Part shown: one piece after another, positions 58,326 through 64,000 of the stretch
Numbering within the stretch: position 1 is the stretch's first letter
Layout of the letters: every line of letters starts with the position of its first letter
Notes under the pieces: model-generated
Seen by the model: the letters and a program-made list of their open reading frames with translations, nothing else
What the model was told of the DNA's origin: nothing
The model's database searches: none
Program-made: the position numbers and the translations under genes
From: Acanthacorydalis orientalis
Taxonomy: Eukaryota; Arthropoda; Insecta; Megaloptera; Corydalidae
DNA: 64,000 nt
Reading direction: 5' to 3'
Assembly: GCA_034766995.1 (NCBI GenBank)
Contig: CM068323.1
Location: 24,202,346 to 24,266,345 of the forward strand

Positions 58326-61029
58326 GTATTGATGAGAACACAAGTATAAAATATATCAATCATAATTATTTACAATATTTATTTAAATAATAGTAATGGG
58401 CGTTTCATAATTATTCAACAAGCTTTTTTATTCCAACTATTTTATAAAAGTATAGAAAAGTATATAAATTTAATTTTCAAATGATGTATATATATATATA
58501 TATATATGAACGAGTTATTTTATACATATACAAAATTTAATGAAAATTAAATAGACAAAGCTTTTAACTAATTACACGTGTCACTTGAGATTTATTAACC
58601 ATTCGATAAAACTTTCATAGATTATAATTGATATCAGCATACTTCAGGAAATGTTCGTAGAATATTTTCTTAGTAAAATAAATTTTCTGATAATATTATT
58701 ATTCTACTTAATAAGTGCTCTTTAAGCTTTTATAATTTTTTCACTTAATTTTATCAATTAATATTATTGTTTTTTCTACTTAAAGTATGTCGATTGGCTT
58801 CTATTTCAACGTTTTATTTTTATAATTATTTCTCTGTCCTTTATTTTTGTATTAAATTTCATTCTTTTTCTTATATCTTGTTCTTATTTGTAGTATTATA
58901 CTCTGTATTGCCTACAGTCATTGAATTATTTTACCAATCAATATATATATATTTCACTTCATTAAATAAGAATAAATAAAATATTAATGGTTTTTTTATT
59001 CAAATGAAATCTTGCCTTGAAGTATGTAGGTATTCGTTGTAATAAAATCAATTATTTTCTTATTTCCATGGTGGCCCCTTCAATACGATTAATTCTTGAA
59101 AACAGAATGACTCAAACAAATATTTTTTGTAAGATCTTCAATTATAATTTTTTTTATTTCAATTTTATTCGAATGAATAAACGCATTAAGTATTTTTCAA
59201 TTTGTTAATCTTTTTTTACTGGCTTCTTTCATTTTTTTCAATTATTTTTTTCTAATTTTTCCGAAATGTTTCTATAATTAACAATATTATTAGCAAAACG
59301 ATAATTTTAAATACGTTTCTTTTTAATTTTTATTCCATTATATTCCCCGTTCAATGAATACAGATTTATACAATAGTTGATGTTACTTAAATTATATTTC
59401 TATCTTCTATAATACCTTTTCAAATTTTAATTTATATATATATATATCATATAAATTTAATTAATGTAATTTAATGTTTATTCTATATAATTTATTCATT
59501 AAATAATACCTCAATTGTGTATATATAAATTGATTTTATACCTAACTTTATTTTATGAAACGGACGCTGTACTAAAACATATAAAATTCAAATAGTACTT
59601 GAAACTTTAATAATAAATAATACGTTTTATTTAAATTCAACCCTTACAAAACGGTTTTATATGTACTGTACTAAATTTGTACTACACGCTTTCTCTTTAA
59701 TAACCATGTATATATATATGTCCTCATAAATAATGGTATTCTACAAATGTTTAAATTCAGAAAGAGTTTATTTTCTTTGTACGCCATTATACAATAATTA
59801 TAATTAAAATAGAGTGGTTCTTGTTACTATTTTTATTAAATATTAATATATTTTAAATGTTTAATGCTCTATGGACAATCGTTATACACATTTGCAATTT
59901 AGTTAATTAGAAAAAAGAAAAATTACAACTTTATTTCAAATATACTTTGTTAATAATCAACAAAAGGATTAAAATTATAGATTTAATTTCCGCTCAACAA
60001 TAATAGTAATAACCGTTTCGATTAGTGCTTAGTTTTTATAATAAGTCATCATAAAAACTATTAATAGCAAACCTGTTGTAGAGATTAAATGTATAACAGA
60101 ATTTATATTATAATTCATTAAACAGGTGCTTTATTTGTAAATAAAAGATATTATAGAATAGAAGTCTCACGGATCCAAAATAAACACAGTGCATTTAATT
60201 ATGTTTTTATATCATAGAGCATCTATCTAAAAAGTTAATCTAAAACGTATAACATTTCCCGTAATTGTATCCTGTATCATATTAAATTATATTGGTTTTT
60301 ATCCAGTATGCCGTACATACAACTTAAGACATGTGTTTTGAAATATTGCATTATATTTATATATATATATATATATATATATACAGTTTTCACATCAGGC
60401 TCTGGTCTTAAACTCTGAAATTCTATTATTTGTGAAAAAAATACTTTTTGGATGTATGTAAGAATATTAGTTTATAGCATAGAACTTTTTTTTACATCAT
60501 TGTATTTATATAGCATATTTTTTAACAGTTTTAATAATTAATAATATAAATGTTTAGATCTATTTCTCTGCGATTCTGTTACTGTGGTTCTATTCTTTGA
60601 TTCTATCTCCAAATAACCAACTTCAGCGTTATATCAGCCTGAATGGAATTCGATTTTGTCTTTTAGTTTCCTTTTTTAAATTTCTGTTTATTTATTTCAT
60701 TTTTAAAATTGATATTCATTGTTATACTTGGTTACCGATTTTAATATACGTTGCTTATTTCAGTAAAATACGTATATGTAATATTATGTATCTTATTGAT
60801 ATATTTAAATTGATCGATTGCAATGAAACAATATAATTACATGCAGAAGTTTCAAATTCTTAACAATGAGAAAGTGTATTGGATTCCGAATGGACTACTC
60901 TATTGTGTCATATATCAAATTGAAAGATAGTTACAGGACGAATGAACGCCGATTTCTAAATAATTTCGATTAGATACCATGCTCATTAAGATACAAAAAC
61001 AAATAGCAAAAATGTGGAGTTATTAATCA

Positions 61030-61240
61030 GCGTTGTACATCTGTCAAAAACCCCTCCAGTTCGTATCGCGCGCTGACTCATTCAGCTCAAGTACTGCTCA
61101 CCTTTGTATTATGTACTTTTCAGACTTGTTGGTCAGTTCGTTAGTAAGAGACGTAGTGTTAGTGATTGTGTACATTCGAGTATCGTTGTACAGACGATAA
61201 GATTGTTGTTATGTTCCATTATTATCATTCGTGCGTGTAT
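61030..61240 (+). promoter_or_regulatory. GC-richer, promoter-like patch
   Basis: Contains CpGs (TCGCGCGCTGA) and an insect-type initiator, GGTCAGTT, with the A at 61,135, followed by TTCGTTAGTAAGAGACG. No TATA box at the usual distance and no exact downstream element at +28. Could be a start site for a gene beyond the window or an alternative promoter. Confidence 0.25.
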
Positions 61241-61784
61241 TTTTTAAGTTTTGATAGCAACCGTACGCTGACCTTTAATACATTAGCAATAAACGGATTC
61301 ACTTCAACAGAAATTTATTTCCGTATTGTGTAACAAATGTGTCAAAATGTGTATGGTTTTGTTTTACAAGTTCCTAAAAAAATAATACAAGTTAATCGAA
61401 ACATCCTCATCTAAATTTATTCTGGAAAAAGTATTAAAAATCAGTGTTCTAAAGTTTGATTAAATTGTATATAAGATAGTCATGGTAAAAAAATAAGAAT
61501 ACCAATATATATATATATTCATTTACTCAAATTATAAACCGTATTCCCTGTGTATTCAAATTATTACTTGCAAATAAATATTATTTTCGAATTAATATTT
61601 ACACAAGTGATTATTTTAAACTCGTTGCAACAATTTATCTATATTTACGCTATTAGTTCAATTTTAAAGTAATCATGTCAGTATTATAAATCACAAAATG
61701 ATATAAATTTAATAATAAAGGATATTTTTATTAATTGTTTATGAAAAAAAATTCTATTCAAAAAGTATTCTTTTATGATTAAAT

Positions 61785-61785
61785 A

Positions 61786-61848
<63 letters not shown>
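61785..61848. repeat. (TA)n microsatellite
   Basis: About 62 bases of pure TA. Confidence 0.9.
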
Positions 61849-61850
<2 letters not shown>

Positions 61851-62511
61851 GATATTTCTTTATTAATATTATAACAATAATATCAATTTATGTATAATCA
61901 TACTTTTAAATATGTTTCTAACCATATTTTCCTGTATCATGAGGAAATACAATGATTAAGAAATCGTTATATATTTTTTTTGATTATAGAGTTCGTACTG
62001 AATTCATGTGTTACAGAACATTTTTTTAAAATAAACATTTTTTGCAGTTTTCACTATATTAATATTAATGTCTGTGCAAAAAATATAAGTTTCAGATGTT
62101 AAAATAGAAACGTGTATCCATTTCATTTCACTGGCCTATTTAATTTAAATTACATATGAATAAAAATGTACAGTCCAGAATTATTATTAATATTTAGTAT
62201 TCTGAAACATTAATTAAAGTCTTTTTTTCTATCTACTCGGTCGTATTCTGATAGAATTTAATACTCTTTGGAAAATATTCACTCATAATATATACATATG
62301 TACTAATCATGTATAGAAATTATTAATGTACTTAATTAATATTACTATCATACAAAATGTAAACACCTGTAAAATTTTGCTATAGTAGGAAAATATGGAG
62401 TTTGTTCATTATTGATTATTAACAATATTTGATAATAAAAGTGAACTGAAACGAAATTTATATAATTTTTTTCTATTTTTATGCATGAATGTACGTATAT
62501 ATGTTTCTCTC

Positions 62512-62542
<31 letters not shown>

Positions 62543-62854
62543 TTGTGTAAAGAGAGAGAAAACTGCAAAATTTCAGACTAATGAACTCAAAAGTTCAGAA
62601 TCACATGAAAGTTACGCATTCAATTTCCATATTTTAATTATAACCGAAACCCATTTGGATTCTAATTAAAAATAGTGTATTTTTATATACTTCTCTGACA
62701 ATGTAACATGAGCAATTACGAAATTAAATGCAAATCAACATGGAATGAAAAATCATCAAGAGTAAATAAATAAATAAAATAATAAACACCGTGTATTTCC
62801 TACAACAGGAATTGGAGACTTTTTTAAGTCATTCCATTAAAATTAGTTAAAATG

Positions 62855-62855
<1 letters not shown>

Positions 62856-62907
<52 letters not shown>
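62856..62907. repeat. (TA)n microsatellite
   Basis: Pure TA tract. Confidence 0.9.
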
Positions 62908-62909
<2 letters not shown>

Positions 62910-63219
62910 GGTTTTGACTCAATTAATAATTCTGTAAAATATATTTATATAAAATTTGTTGTAGAATTCATCTTCTCACTGTGTGTTTATATTATGTACT
63001 GTGCATACTGATACAGTTTCACAAATTGTAATCAGGAAATATACCGTTAAATATGATTCATGTGTAAAAAAAACGCTGTAGGCTATTTGTAATTCTACTG
63101 AAAAAAATTAATGAAGATTGCAGACATTCTGTTACGTCGTTAAATTTCATTAAAACTGATATTCTCCTCACATTTTCGTATACATATACACGTGTATATG
63201 CTTTTTCACAAACTTAGAA

Positions 63220-63233
<14 letters not shown>

Positions 63234-63288
<55 letters not shown>

Positions 63289-63290
63289 TT
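63234..63290. repeat. (TA)n microsatellite with CA end
   Basis: TA tract ending in a short CACACA block. Confidence 0.9.
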
Positions 63291-64000
63291 GTGCAAAAAT
63301 ATTCTGAGTAAATTTATCAAGCCCTAATTCTGTTCACAAAATGAATTAAGTAATTATGAATTGTTCATACGCATATGTGTTTATCAGAAATAATATTGAA
63401 GCCCAGATGTTTTACTGACATTACTATTACACATTTGTATAATACTACTATTATTAAGGTTAATGAGGTCATTGCGATACCTCATTTTTTATTTTTTTGT
63501 ACCTGTACATAGTATTATTTATAAATGACGTTTTTAAATTAATCAGAAAATGTCTAGTAGTTTTTTTTTATTTTATACTATAATTGGTTTTTTAAAAAAA
63601 TGTTATATTGAAGTTTTCTTTTATCCATCAAATCATTGAGTACGATTTATCCTATAACTGATATACAGATCTCTGTTATAAAATTTATCAGAGAAACATT
63701 GAGTATTGATCAAAAATAATAAAACAGTAAGAGTGGTTGAGAACATATCAAAATCATTAGTTGTGTAAACTGAAACGTTTCGAAACGGCATTAAAATGAT
63801 CTTGTAAATGAAAATACTGACAGAAAAAACATACAATTTATATTTGTTACTAAATACTTTTTGAAAATGTATTTTCTGTGTTTCAATAAGATGTGAATAA
63901 ATTATAAAATGTATTCATAGTACTCATACTGTTTTAATTATAATGCCTTATCTTAATTTATACATTATTGTATGAATGTAATTAAAAATTAAGAAATATA

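Larger units (their letters stand above)
52375..64000. other. AT-rich intron or downstream region of the long gene
   Basis: No exon is placed with confidence. Contains (TA)n tracts, a (TCTA)n repeat, a 45-codon coding-like frame at 53,985, a hairpin at 58,230 and a GC-richer promoter-like patch near 61,030-61,240. The rest shows nothing recognisable. Confidence 0.45.

Overview
This window looks like nuclear DNA of an insect, most likely a hymenopteran and probably a bee. It is extremely AT-rich outside exons and is full of (TA)n microsatellites. The genes have GT-AG introns, there is an arthropod-type gustatory receptor, and two conserved enzymes are of animal type. The species cannot be told from the sequence alone. 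Many long open frames in the window are only (TA)n tracts read as Ile-Tyr repeats and were left out.

Layout. Bases 1-8,916 hold a somewhat GC-richer leader-like patch (1-540), AT-rich noncoding DNA, one foldback MITE-like element (about 5,639-5,792) and one unexplained 45-codon open frame. A gustatory receptor gene (+) runs from about 8,957/9,007 to 12,668. Its three C-terminal exons are short and were found by joining splice sites by eye. A GC-richer patch of unknown function lies at 12,950-13,620. Next comes a divergent pair of housekeeping genes. Inositol polyphosphate 1-phosphatase (-, four exons, 15,136-16,447, 366 codons) stands head to head with geranylgeranyl diphosphate synthase (+, seven exons, 17,776-20,049, 308 codons).

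The right half is dominated by one long plus-strand gene. A small exon at 28,435-28,554 encodes an N-terminus with an apparent myristoylation/palmitoylation signal. It splices in phase over about 21 kb to a 2.2-kb serine-rich exon at 49,849-52,013, then to 52,228-52,374. The gene is left unfinished at a phase-2 donor. I tentatively relate it to the CCSER (FAM190) coiled-coil serine-rich family. An in-phase alternative exon (28,891-29,040) lies just after the first coding exon.

Inside the 21-kb intron are several minus-strand candidate exons. They suggest one or two unrecognised nested genes: 36,206-36,800, and 40,117-40,249 with 44,943-45,008. They are reported with low to moderate confidence. 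From 52,375 to 64,000 I see mainly AT-rich intronic or intergenic DNA, microsatellites, an imperfect 36-bp-arm hairpin at 58,230-58,325, and a promoter-like GC patch near 61,030-61,240. No tRNA, rRNA, CRISPR or bacterial feature was seen.
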